A stretch of 7,267 nt of DNA, taken from Brevundimonas sp. UBA4609. GTDB lineage: Bacteria > Pseudomonadota > Alphaproteobacteria > Caulobacterales > Caulobacteraceae. The stretch spans positions 1-7,267 of the forward strand of contig DGIZ01000055.1 of NCBI GenBank assembly GCA_002386585.1. Reading direction: 5' to 3'. Both the position numbers and the translations under genes were made by a program. The notes under the pieces were generated by a model that saw only the letters and a program-made list of their open reading frames with translations, was not told the origin of the DNA and did no database searches. Positions 1-5,425 of the stretch are shown here, piece by piece (positions within the stretch are counted from its first letter, which is position 1; each line of letters starts with the position of its first letter).

Positions 1-13
1 GCTCTTCCGATCT
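1..13. other. Illumina adapter remnant (artefact)
   Basis: The first 13 bases, GCTCTTCCGATCT, are identical to the 3' end shared by both Illumina TruSeq adapters; the reverse complement is the usual adapter-trimming string. They sit exactly at the left edge, where an untrimmed read would end a contig. They are not genomic. They also create an artificial CTAG at 12-15 and keep the reading frame of the first gene open through non-genomic bases. Confidence 0.93.
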
Positions 14-14
14 A

Positions 15-407
15 GCCGGCGTGGGCGGCGGCAGCGGCGGCGGCTCGGGCTCGGGAATAGGCGGGGGGTCGGGCCAGGGCTGCGACATGGTCAAGCGCAT
101 CCAGGACGCTCTGCGCAACGACGCCCGCATCAACGCCGCCATCGGTCAGGCCTATCGCACCTCCGGCGCCTCGGGCCGCGCCATCCTGATGTGGAACGGC
201 GACTGGCTGCAAAGCCCCGGCGAGGAGGGCAAGGGTCTGGCCGGCGTGCGTCAGGCCATCGCCGTGACGGTCGGCTTCTCGTCCCGCGCCTGCAAGGCCG
301 AGACGGTCAACGGCTATGTGCTGCTGACGCTCAGCGACCAGCCGGGCGCGCCGCGCGTGGCTCTGGGCGGCGGTCGCTGGCGCTGGTCCGACCTGCTGTC
401 GCTCTAG
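15..407 (+). CDS. Unrecognised protein with Gly/Ser-rich linker, 3' part only
   Basis: This is the C-terminal part (130 residues) of a gene whose start lies left of the contig edge. The first 22 or so residues are almost only Gly and Ser, which looks like a flexible linker. A compact domain of about 105 residues follows. It has two cysteines (fragment residues 23 and 93) that could form a disulfide, an MWNGDW segment near its middle and a WRWSDLL motif close to the end. The linker and cysteines suggest an exported or periplasmic domain hung on a larger upstream part, but the N-terminus is missing, so this is inference. I do not recognise the family. Third positions are strongly G/C, supporting real coding. 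Its TAG stop (405-407) overlaps the stop of the opposing prepilin peptidase gene. The GTG at 21 is an internal valine in the linker, not a start. Confidence 0.7.
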   Translation, partial: AGVGGGSGGGSGSGIGGGSGQGCDMVKRIQDALRNDARINAAIGQAYRTSGASGRAILMWNGDWLQSPGEEGKGLAGVRQAIAVTVGFSSRACKAETVNGYVLLTLSDQPGAPRVALGGGRWRWSDLLSL

Positions 408-415
408 CCGAGAGC
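401..415. repeat. Inverted repeat over two overlapping stop codons
   Basis: GCTCT (401-405) and AGAGC (411-415) form a perfect 5-bp inverted repeat with a 5-base loop. It lies over the CTAG (404-407) that supplies TAG stops to both convergent genes. No T-run follows on either strand, so it is at most a weak two-way transcript end. Confidence 0.4.
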
Positions 416-1195
416 GCCCAGGCCCAGCGGGCTGTAGAGCCAGGTCATCCACGCCCCGACGGCCAGGAAGACGCCGAAGGGCAGGCGATCGGCGGAGGTC
501 ACGGGACGGCGCAGCACAAGCTTGGCCGCCACGACGGCGAGACCGGCCGCCGAGGCCCATAGCAGCACGCTGGGCAGGCCCGCCCATCCGACCCAGGCGC
601 CGATGGCGCCCAGCAGGAACGGATCTCCGCCGCCCAGGCCGTCCCGACCGCGCACGCGCCTGTAAAGGAAGGCCAGAAGCCACAGCCCGCCGAAGCCGAC
701 GGCCGCACCGATCAAGGGCGGCGTCAGCGGCCCGACCAGCGACCATTGCAGCCCGCTCTGGACGTTCGCCGGGTCCAGCGCCACGGCGGCGAACAGGCCG
801 CTGAGAAACAGCGGCAGCGTCAGGGCGTCGGGCAGCCAGAAGTGCTCGGCGTCGATCACGGCGATCAACAGAAGCTGCCAGCCCAGGACGGCCGTCGCCA
901 GGGCGTGCGCCGGGTCCGGAAAGCACAGGGCTGCCCATGCGCCGACGGCGCCGGCCGCCAGTTCGATCAAGGGATAGCGCACAGGGATGACGGCGCCGCA
1001 GTCGCTGCATTTGCCGCGTGACAGCGCCCAACTGACGACGGGAACCATCCGCCAGGGCTTCAGCGGGCGACCGCATCCCCCGCACCGCGACCGCCCGAGC
1101 ATGACGCCTTCGCCGCGCGGCAGGCGCAGGCTGACAAGACCCAGAAAACTGCCCACGATCAGGCCCAGACCGCCCATCAGAAGCGCCAGCATCAT
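404..1195 (-). CDS. Prepilin peptidase / N-methyltransferase (A24 family, PilD/GspO type)
   Basis: Inner-membrane aspartic protease that cuts the leader of type IV prepilins or type II secretion pseudopilins and then methylates the new N-terminus. With the start at 1195 it has 263 residues, normal for the family. The N-terminal part carries the paired cysteine motif C38-x2-C41 ... C63-x2-C66 followed by RYPLIEL, typical of the PilD/GspO methylase domain and absent from the short CpaA-type enzymes. The peptidase part has the two expected aspartate sites: D115 within IDAEHFWLPD and D191 within GLGGGD. The lysine usually found two residues after the second aspartate (GDxK) is Phe here (GDPF). 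Several hydrophobic helices span the rest. ATG at 1195, or the adjacent ATG at 1192, is preferred over the more distal start at 1321: the first 42 codons from 1321 lack family features and run through an inverted repeat, while a GGCGGGGG stretch precedes 1195. Whether its substrates are pilins or T2SS pseudopilins is not shown here. Confidence 0.9.
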   Translation of the reverse strand: MMLALLMGGLGLIVGSFLGLVSLRLPRGEGVMLGRSRCGGCGRPLKPWRMVPVVSWALSRGKCSDCGAVIPVRYPLIELAAGAVGAWAALCFPDPAHALATAVLGWQLLLIAVIDAEHFWLPDALTLPLFLSGLFAAVALDPANVQSGLQWSLVGPLTPPLIGAAVGFGGLWLLAFLYRRVRGRDGLGGGDPFLLGAIGAWVGWAGLPSVLLWASAAGLAVVAAKLVLRRPVTSADRLPFGVFLAVGAWMTWLYSPLGLGALG

Positions 1196-1229
1196 GCGTT
1201 CGACATCCCCCGCCTTGAATGAACGTCCT

Positions 1230-1258
1230 ATTGCGCCGCCGGGGCGAGGCGGCGCAAT
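1230..1258. repeat. Perfect 11-bp inverted repeat upstream of prepilin peptidase
   Basis: ATTGCGCCGCC (1230-1240) and GGCGGCGCAAT (1248-1258) are exact reverse complements with a 7-base spacer. It lies 35 bases upstream of the prepilin peptidase start, in the divergent region. It could be an operator or a hairpin in the 5' leader of that gene. No T-run follows on either strand, so an intrinsic terminator is unlikely. Confidence 0.6.
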
Positions 1259-1281
1259 CAAAATGCCTGAGTTCACGTTAA

Positions 1282-1321
1282 GTGTCGGCCCCGCTCCAGT
1301 TGTGTCGCGCGGCGGCGACAC
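1282..1321. promoter_or_regulatory. GTGTCG half-site cluster upstream of the LuxR-type gene
   Basis: GTGTCG occurs at 1282-1287 and again at 1302-1307, exactly 20 bases apart (about two helical turns). The second copy is part of a perfect inverted repeat, GTGTCGC (1302-1308) / GCGACAC (1315-1321), with a 6-base spacer. The cluster lies about 55-95 bases before the LuxR-type start codon. That layout suits a dimeric regulator, perhaps the LuxR-type protein itself, but no binding protein can be named from sequence. Confidence 0.35.
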
Positions 1322-1374
1322 TCCCTTCGGAACGACGATCCAGGCAAACGAGGGCTGGACGCTAGGCCCGTCCC

Positions 1375-1869
1375 ATGGATAGTCACATCCCTGTGAAAAG
1401 TCCTGCGCTCATCGACAGCCTGACCCCGCGCGAACGTGAGATTCTGCGTCTGGCCGCCCTGCGCCTGGGCGACAAGGAGATCGCGCAGCAATTGAGCCTC
1501 TCGCCCCGAACGGTCCAGAACCACCTGCATCGGGCCTATGAAAAGCTGGGCGTTTCCAATCGTATACAAGCGTCTCGGCTGCTGAGTGATCATTACTCAG
1601 GGGAATCAATCACAATGTCGCCGCCTGCGCCGATCACGGCAGATAGGGGCGTCACCGAGGCGGCGATCAAGCCTCTCGAGGATGGGAAGGCGCCGGGGGG
1701 CGTGCTCTATCGGCGCTATGCCGCGCTGAACGAGTGGCGTCGCCCCCGCAAGCTGGGCGGCTCCGTACTGTGGTTGATCCTGCTCTGGGCGCTGGCCTGG
1801 ATCGTGATCGCCCTCGTCGGCGCCGGCCTGATCAATCCCGTTCTGGAGTCGATCGACCGTCTGCGATGA
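1375..1869 (+). CDS. LuxR-type HTH regulator with C-terminal membrane anchor
   Basis: Putative transcription factor of 164 residues. Residues 15-70 form a LuxR/FixJ-type DNA-binding domain: LTPREREILRLAA opens it, KEIAQQLSLSPRTVQNHL is the helix-turn-helix, and EKLGVSNRIQASRLL closes it. There is no receiver or autoinducer domain. After a linker, residues about 131-153 form one strongly hydrophobic helix rich in Leu and Trp, so the protein is probably tethered to the inner membrane with its N-terminus in the cytoplasm. ATG 1375 is the most upstream start possible, because an in-frame TAG stands at 1363. No good Shine-Dalgarno precedes it, so initiation may be weak or leaderless. Codons 62-80 use AT-rich, locally unusual codons (ATA, TCA, ACA), and Met81 (1615) has its own AGGGG at 1599-1603. 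A second, anchor-only product is therefore possible. The domain call is firm; the target genes are unknown. Confidence 0.85.
   Translation: MDSHIPVKSPALIDSLTPREREILRLAALRLGDKEIAQQLSLSPRTVQNHLHRAYEKLGVSNRIQASRLLSDHYSGESITMSPPAPITADRGVTEAAIKPLEDGKAPGGVLYRRYAALNEWRRPRKLGGSVLWLILLWALAWIVIALVGAGLINPVLESIDRLR
1582..1600. repeat. 19-bp near-perfect palindrome inside the LuxR-type gene
   Basis: CTGAGT (1582-1587) and ACTCAG (1595-1600) flank GATCATT. Eight of the nine opposed base pairs match, the exception being G1588/T1594, which can wobble in RNA. It sits in the AT-rich linker codons, and its right arm runs into the AGGGG before Met81. It could be an operator or a DNA site acting on internal initiation. 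Confidence 0.45.
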
Positions 1870-1874
1870 CGTCT

Positions 1875-1899
1875 TTGACGGCGGAGCGACGCATGATTC
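1875..1899 (+). promoter_or_regulatory. Weak candidate promoter before the five-helix membrane protein
   Basis: TTGACGG at 1875-1881 matches the -35 element described for Caulobacter housekeeping promoters. A GCATGATTC stretch (1891-1899) is only a partial match to the -10 element and the spacing is short. GATTC at 1895-1899 is a GANTC site, the target of the CcrM methylase in Caulobacterales. Suggestive only. Confidence 0.22.
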
Positions 1900-1970
1900 A
1901 TCAAGGTTAGAACTGATCGTATGCGCAGCGGGATCGTTACGTCGCGAAACGCACGACGCGAGAGCGTCTG

Positions 1971-2447
1971 ATGCATCCTGTCCAGATCATTTTGCTGGCG
2001 GCCAACGCCATCGCCTTTCCGCTTCTGTTGTGGCGCGGACGAGGGGCGGATCGGTTGGCGACGCTGGCCATGATCGCGGCTCCGATTTTGTCCCACTTCG
2101 CCTACGACCTGAACTGGAACGGCGTCTACGCGGGCATCTTCATGGTCGATGTCCTCTTCTTCATCAGCCTCTGGCTGTTGGCCGAGCGCGGCGGGCGCTG
2201 GTGGATCGTGGCGATCGCCGGCTTTCAGCTGATCGGGACGCTGGGACATCTCGCGCCCTTCCTCGCGCATCAGCGCCTGGCCTGGGCTTACTTCACGCTG
2301 ATGTGGGCGGTGTGGGCGCTCATCAGCGTGACGGCATTCTTTGGCGTCTGGGAGGTCGAGGCCGACCGGCGCTACGCCCTGGGGGGGCGTCATGGCTCGA
2401 AAATGGTCGATGGAGGCGGCGCGGGCGCTGCTGCGGCAATGGAATAA
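1971..2447 (+). CDS. Five-helix integral membrane protein of unknown function
   Basis: A 158-residue protein that I do not recognise as a named family. Five hydrophobic segments are visible at about residues 3-21, 28-47, 51-71, 76-98 and 103-127, with short polar loops (WRGRGADR after helix 1, AERGGR after helix 3), so it is almost certainly an inner-membrane protein. Trp and Phe are frequent in helices 3 to 5. The tail after residue 135 is a Gly/Ala-rich stretch that looks like out-of-frame reading of the next gene: the two genes overlap by 56 bases from 2392. The true conserved end may thus be near residue 137, where a run of seven G (2381-2387) occurs. ATG 1971 is chosen because hydrophobic helix 1 starts there; the preceding GAGAG is only a modest ribosome binding site. 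It follows the LuxR-type gene by 101 bases. Confidence 0.75.
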   Translation: MHPVQIILLAANAIAFPLLLWRGRGADRLATLAMIAAPILSHFAYDLNWNGVYAGIFMVDVLFFISLWLLAERGGRWWIVAIAGFQLIGTLGHLAPFLAHQRLAWAYFTLMWAVWALISVTAFFGVWEVEADRRYALGGRHGSKMVDGGGAGAAAAME

Positions 2448-2718
2448 GCGCGCCGTCGAGGCGTCGGTGCAGAGCGGCGGCCTGACCGCCGACCTGAACG
2501 CGGTCGAGGCCTGGCTGCTGGATCAGCGGCCCGAGACTCTGGAGGAGGCCGAGCGGTTGCTGGACCTCATCGTCTCGCACGAGGCCGGCGGGGGCCGGGG
2601 CCTGGAACAGCTCTGCCGGGTCGGCGGCGCGGTCCGAAACGACGTGGACCCGCACCGCAGCCGGGTGGAGCACAGCTTCGCGCCGCGCGCCTCGGGCCCT
2701 CTGGCGGGACGGGCGTGA
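2392..2718 (+). CDS. Small soluble hypothetical protein, coupled to the upstream gene
   Basis: A 108-residue protein of no family I recognise. Residues 1-62 are rich in Ala, Glu, Arg and Leu and look mainly helical (SMEAARALLRQWNKRAVEA, then ETLEEAERLLDLIVSHEAG). The last 40 residues are Arg/Gly/Pro-rich and probably disordered. No signal peptide or membrane helix is seen, so it is likely cytoplasmic. ATG 2392 has the G-run 2381-2387 as a G-rich ribosome binding site four bases upstream and is preferred over a TTG at 2341 in the same frame, which would add 17 low-complexity residues. The start lies inside the membrane-protein gene, which points to translational coupling. Third positions are mostly G/C throughout, supporting real coding. 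Confidence 0.7.
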   Translation: MARKWSMEAARALLRQWNKRAVEASVQSGGLTADLNAVEAWLLDQRPETLEEAERLLDLIVSHEAGGGRGLEQLCRVGGAVRNDVDPHRSRVEHSFAPRASGPLAGRA

Positions 2719-2835
2719 AAGTCATCGTCTGATGATCCGTGAGCGGGGTTTCTCCGCCCCGGCTTGACTGTTACATCCGCTGACAGTCCGCGACGAAGCC
2801 TTGCGCCGTCGCTCCGCAAAGCGGTTTTTCCTCCC

Positions 2836-5211
2836 ATGATTTCTGCTGTTCGCGCCGCGTCTCTCGCGTCCGCCTCCCTGTCCGTGCTCGCTTTCGCCGC
2901 GCCTGTTCTGGCGGATGCGCCCGCTGACGTCGGACCGACCCAGGTGTCCGAGATCGTGGTGACGGCCGAGCGGCGCGAGGCGCCTCTGGCGGCGACGCCG
3001 CTGTCGCTGACGGTGGCCGCCCAGCCCCTGCTGGACGACGTCGGCGTGCGCGACATCAAGGATCTGCAGATTCTGGCGCCGGGCCTGATCGTCGCCTCGA
3101 CCTCGAACCAGACCTTCACCACCGCCCGCATCCGCGGCGTCGGCACGGTGGGCGACAATCCGGGCGTGGAGAGCTCGGTCGGCGTCATGATCGACGGCGT
3201 CTATCGCCCGCGCAACGGCGCGGCCCTGGGCGATCTGGGCGAGGTCGAGCGCATTGAAGTGCTCAAAGGCCCGCAGGCGACCCTGTTCGGCAAGAACACC
3301 TCGGCGGGCGTCATCAACGTCGTCACCGCCGCGCCTTCGTTCGACGCGCGCATGGCGGGCGAGGCGACGTTCGGCGACTATGGGACGCATGGCGGTTCCG
3401 TCTCCCTGACCGGCCCCATCGTGGACGAGGTTCTGGCCGGGCGGCTGTATGTCGCCGCGCGCCGTCGCGACGGCCTCTATGACGTGAAGAGCGGGGAGGG
3501 GCCGCGCACCTCGACCGACGATCAGACCGAGAATTACGACACCGTGCGCGGTCAGTTGCTGTGGCGCGCCACGCCGAACCTGACCGCCCGCCTGACCGCC
3601 GACTGGACCGAGCGGGACGAACGCTGCTGCGTCGGCGTGCAGATCGTCACCGGCGATACGGCGCCCCTGCTGGCGACCTTTGCGCCCGACGGCGGCGTGG
3701 CGGCGTCGCCGAAGCCGTGGGATCGCACAGCCTGGTCGAACCGCGACACCAACACCCGCATCCGCGACAAGGGCTTGGCCCTGCATCTGAACGCCGACTT
3801 GGGCTGGGCGAGGCTGGACAGCACCTCGGCGGTGCGCGACTGGCGCGGGGTCATCAGTCAGGACTGGGACTTCACCTCGGCCGATCTGGCCTATCGCCCG
3901 GACGACGGCAGCTGGTCGAACCGCTTCCGCACCCTGACGCAGGAGTTCCGCCTGTCGGGCCAGAACGGAAAGCTGGACTGGTCGGCCGGCGCCTTCTTCG
4001 CCGATGAGAAGCTGACCCGTCGCGACAGCCTGTTCTACGGCGCCGACTACGAAGGCTATGTCAGCCGGCTGCTGTCGCGCTCGGCGTCGAACCCGCTGGG
4101 CGATCCGGCCTTCGTGTCGAGCATCACCGGGCTTCCCGTCGGCCAGAGCTTCGTCGAGGGCGAGGGCCAGTTGGACCGCTACTGGCAGACGGCCCGCAGC
4201 GCCGCCCTGTTCGGCCAGGTCTCCTACGCCGTGACCGATCGCCTGACCCTGACCGGGGGCCTGCGCCGCACCCATGAGACCAAGGAGATGACGGCCGCCT
4301 ACCAAAACACCGACGGCGGGCGGGCCTGCGCGGCGGCGCTCGCCAACGGCGTCAGCAACGTCATGCTGTGCCTGCCGTGGTCGAATCCGGCCTTCAACGG
4401 CCTGAGCCAGTCCGAGACGGTCAAGGACGAGGCCTGGACCGGCATGGCCCGCGCCGAGTTCAAGGCGACCGAGGGCGTGCGCCTCTACGCTTCCTGGTCG
4501 CGAGGGCGCAAGAACGGCGGCTTCAACCTGGACCGCGGGCAGACCAATCTGGTCCCTGACGCCTCGCGCGCCTTCCCGGCCGAGAGCGCCGACGCCTTCG
4601 AGGCGGGGATCAAGAGCGTGATGCTGGACCGGCGCCTGCTGGTCTCGGCCGCCGCCTTCCGCCAGACCTATGACGATTTCCAGCTGAACACCTTCCTGGG
4701 CACGACCTTCCTGGTCCGCTCCATCCCCGAGGTGCGGGCCAAGGGCGTCGAGGCGGACTTCATGTTCCTGCCGTTCGAGGGCCTGTCGCTGCAGGGCGGC
4801 CTGACCTACGCCCAGACCGAATACGGCGACGACGCCGTGCCGGGCCTGCCGCTGCTGGCGGGCAAGCGGATGAATTTCGCGCCGTTGTGGAGCGGATCTC
4901 TGGCCGGAACCTATGAGCGGCCGGTGGCGGCGGGGCTGACGGGTCGGGTCACCCTGGCGGCCAAATATTCGTCGGAATACAATACAGGCTCGGACCTGGA
5001 CCCGGCCAAGAGCCAGCCGGGCTTCTGGCTGGTCGACGGCCGCGTCGCCCTGGCCCGCGATGACGCCTGGAGCGTTGAGCTGTGGGGCCGCAATCTGTTC
5101 GATCAGGACTACCGCCAGGTGGCCTTCGGCGCGCCGTTCCAGACGGGCACGCTGGGCGCCTTCCTGGGCGCGCCGCGCACGGTGGGCGTGACCCTGCGCG
5201 TCATGCGCTGA
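2836..5211 (+). CDS. TonB-dependent outer-membrane receptor
   Basis: Outer-membrane gated channel of 791 residues that takes up a scarce ligand (often an iron chelate, but also sugars or cofactors) using energy from TonB-ExbBD. Residues 1-26 are a signal peptide with likely cleavage after VLA. VSEIVVTAERR at about 37-47 is a typical TonB box. The plug domain follows to about residue 165, with the hallmark RIRGVGTVGDNPGVESSVGV and RIEVLKGPQATLFGKNTSAG segments. The remainder is the beta-barrel. Cysteine pairs C264-C265 and C498/C512 probably lie in outer loops. ATG 2836 is chosen because the signal peptide begins there; a TTG at 2764 would put 24 charged residues before it. No clear Shine-Dalgarno is seen. 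A TTGACT at 2764-2769 could be a -35 element, but no matching -10 is evident. The C-terminus reads VGVTLRVMR and lacks the usual final aromatic residue. The ligand cannot be told from sequence, and no ligand-processing genes flank it. Confidence 0.92.
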   Translation: MISAVRAASLASASLSVLAFAAPVLADAPADVGPTQVSEIVVTAERREAPLAATPLSLTVAAQPLLDDVGVRDIKDLQILAPGLIVASTSNQTFTTARIRGVGTVGDNPGVESSVGVMIDGVYRPRNGAALGDLGEVERIEVLKGPQATLFGKNTSAGVINVVTAAPSFDARMAGEATFGDYGTHGGSVSLTGPIVDEVLAGRLYVAARRRDGLYDVKSGEGPRTSTDDQTENYDTVRGQLLWRATPNLTARLTADWTERDERCCVGVQIVTGDTAPLLATFAPDGGVAASPKPWDRTAWSNRDTNTRIRDKGLALHLNADLGWARLDSTSAVRDWRGVISQDWDFTSADLAYRPDDGSWSNRFRTLTQEFRLSGQNGKLDWSAGAFFADEKLTRRDSLFYGADYEGYVSRLLSRSASNPLGDPAFVSSITGLPVGQSFVEGEGQLDRYWQTARSAALFGQVSYAVTDRLTLTGGLRRTHETKEMTAAYQNTDGGRACAAALANGVSNVMLCLPWSNPAFNGLSQSETVKDEAWTGMARAEFKATEGVRLYASWSRGRKNGGFNLDRGQTNLVPDASRAFPAESADAFEAGIKSVMLDRRLLVSAAAFRQTYDDFQLNTFLGTTFLVRSIPEVRAKGVEADFMFLPFEGLSLQGGLTYAQTEYGDDAVPGLPLLAGKRMNFAPLWSGSLAGTYERPVAAGLTGRVTLAAKYSSEYNTGSDLDPAKSQPGFWLVDGRVALARDDAWSVELWGRNLFDQDYRQVAFGAPFQTGTLGAFLGAPRTVGVTLRVMR

Positions 5212-5219
5212 TGACCGGC

Positions 5220-5248
5220 GGGGGGCAGGCGAGGGCCGCCTGCTCCCC
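5220..5248 (+). terminator. Strong hairpin after the TonB-dependent receptor
   Basis: Bases 5220-5231 pair with 5237-5248, giving a 12-bp stem (one G-T wobble at 5224/5244) and a 5-base loop, nine bases after the receptor stop. Very G/C rich. It is followed by a C-rich rather than T-rich stretch, so it is a terminator-like or 3'-protecting hairpin, not a textbook intrinsic terminator. It separates the receptor transcript from the riboswitch unit. Confidence 0.6.
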
Positions 5249-5319
5249 CTCCACTGATGCAAAATGGCCTCCACCCGACGGCATATTGCGCCTGCGAAAG
5301 CCTTCACGGGATGCAAGCC

Positions 5320-5349
5320 TTGACTTGAAATCCGCCTGTCCCAGATAGG
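5320..5349 (+). promoter_or_regulatory. Candidate promoter of the riboswitch-sugE unit
   Basis: TTGACT (5320-5325) is a good -35 element. GATAGG (5344-5349), 18 bases further on, is a weak -10 (three of six matches to TATAAT). Transcription would begin near 5355-5357, just where the riboswitch's first stem starts, which supports the placement. CCGCCT (5332-5337) and AGGCGG (5347-5352) form a 6-bp inverted repeat across the spacer and -10, which could be an operator. Confidence 0.4.
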
Positions 5350-5356
5350 CGGGATC

Positions 5357-5403
5357 AGAGGACGACCTCTCCCATCTTGGGCATGACGCCGGGACGACCC
5401 GGC
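5357..5403 (+). ncRNA. Guanidine-II riboswitch (mini-ykkC motif)
   Basis: Two short hairpins with identical ACGA loops define this class. P1: AGAGG (5357-5361), loop ACGA (5362-5365), CCTCT (5366-5370). P2: GCCGGG (5388-5393), loop ACGA (5394-5397), CCCGGC (5398-5403). All stem pairs are Watson-Crick. A 17-base linker joins them, and GCATG (5381-5385) / CATGC (5408-5412) can extend P2. The class binds free guanidinium through its ACGR loops and usually switches on translation of small multidrug resistance-type guanidinium exporters. Here the sugE ribosome binding site (AAGGGAG, 5413-5419) starts nine bases after P2. CTCCC (5369-5373) can pair with GGGAG of that site, and this pairing is incompatible with intact P1, giving a plausible off state. 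Confidence 0.93.
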
Positions 5404-5412
5404 ACGCCATGC

Positions 5413-5419
5413 AAGGGAG
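5413..5419 (+). promoter_or_regulatory. Ribosome binding site of sugE, riboswitch-controlled
   Basis: AAGGGAG lies six bases before ATG 5426 and is one of the best ribosome binding sites in the window. It is the presumed output of the guanidine-II riboswitch. GGGAG (5415-5419) is exactly complementary to CTCCC at 5369-5373. Confidence 0.8.
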
Positions 5420-5425
5420 CACGTC

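Noticed and set aside
12..15. CTAG near the left edge
   Set aside because: It is made by joining the adapter to genomic sequence.
21..60. Gly/Ser-coding tandem GGC/AGC repeat as a DNA repeat element
   Set aside because: The repetition follows from the encoded linker; no separate repeat unit with defined ends is visible.
12..1085. A 357-codon minus-strand frame over the left end
   Set aside because: It overlaps the prepilin peptidase in another frame, is extremely Arg/Ala-rich, and its end depends on adapter bases.
1196..1321. N-terminal extension of the prepilin peptidase to an ATG at 1321
   Set aside because: The added 42 residues have no family similarity, would put a non-hydrophobic stretch before the first helix and would cover both inverted repeats; 1195 gives normal family length.
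2341..2391. TTG start for the small soluble protein
   Set aside because: It adds 17 low-complexity residues and lies in the membrane-protein gene; ATG 2392 has the G-run as a ribosome binding site.
2722..2761. Small hairpins between the soluble hypothetical gene and the receptor (TCATC/GATGA and CGGGG/CCCCG)
   Set aside because: Stems of only 5 bp with no T-run; too weak to call a terminator.
2764..2835. TTG start for the TonB-dependent receptor
   Set aside because: It would place 24 polar residues before a normal signal peptide; TTGACT there is more likely a promoter element or chance.
5357..5412. The paired hairpins as an intrinsic terminator or attenuator
   Set aside because: Identical ACGA loops, spacing to the ribosome binding site and the exporter downstream fit guanidine-II; no T-run follows P2.
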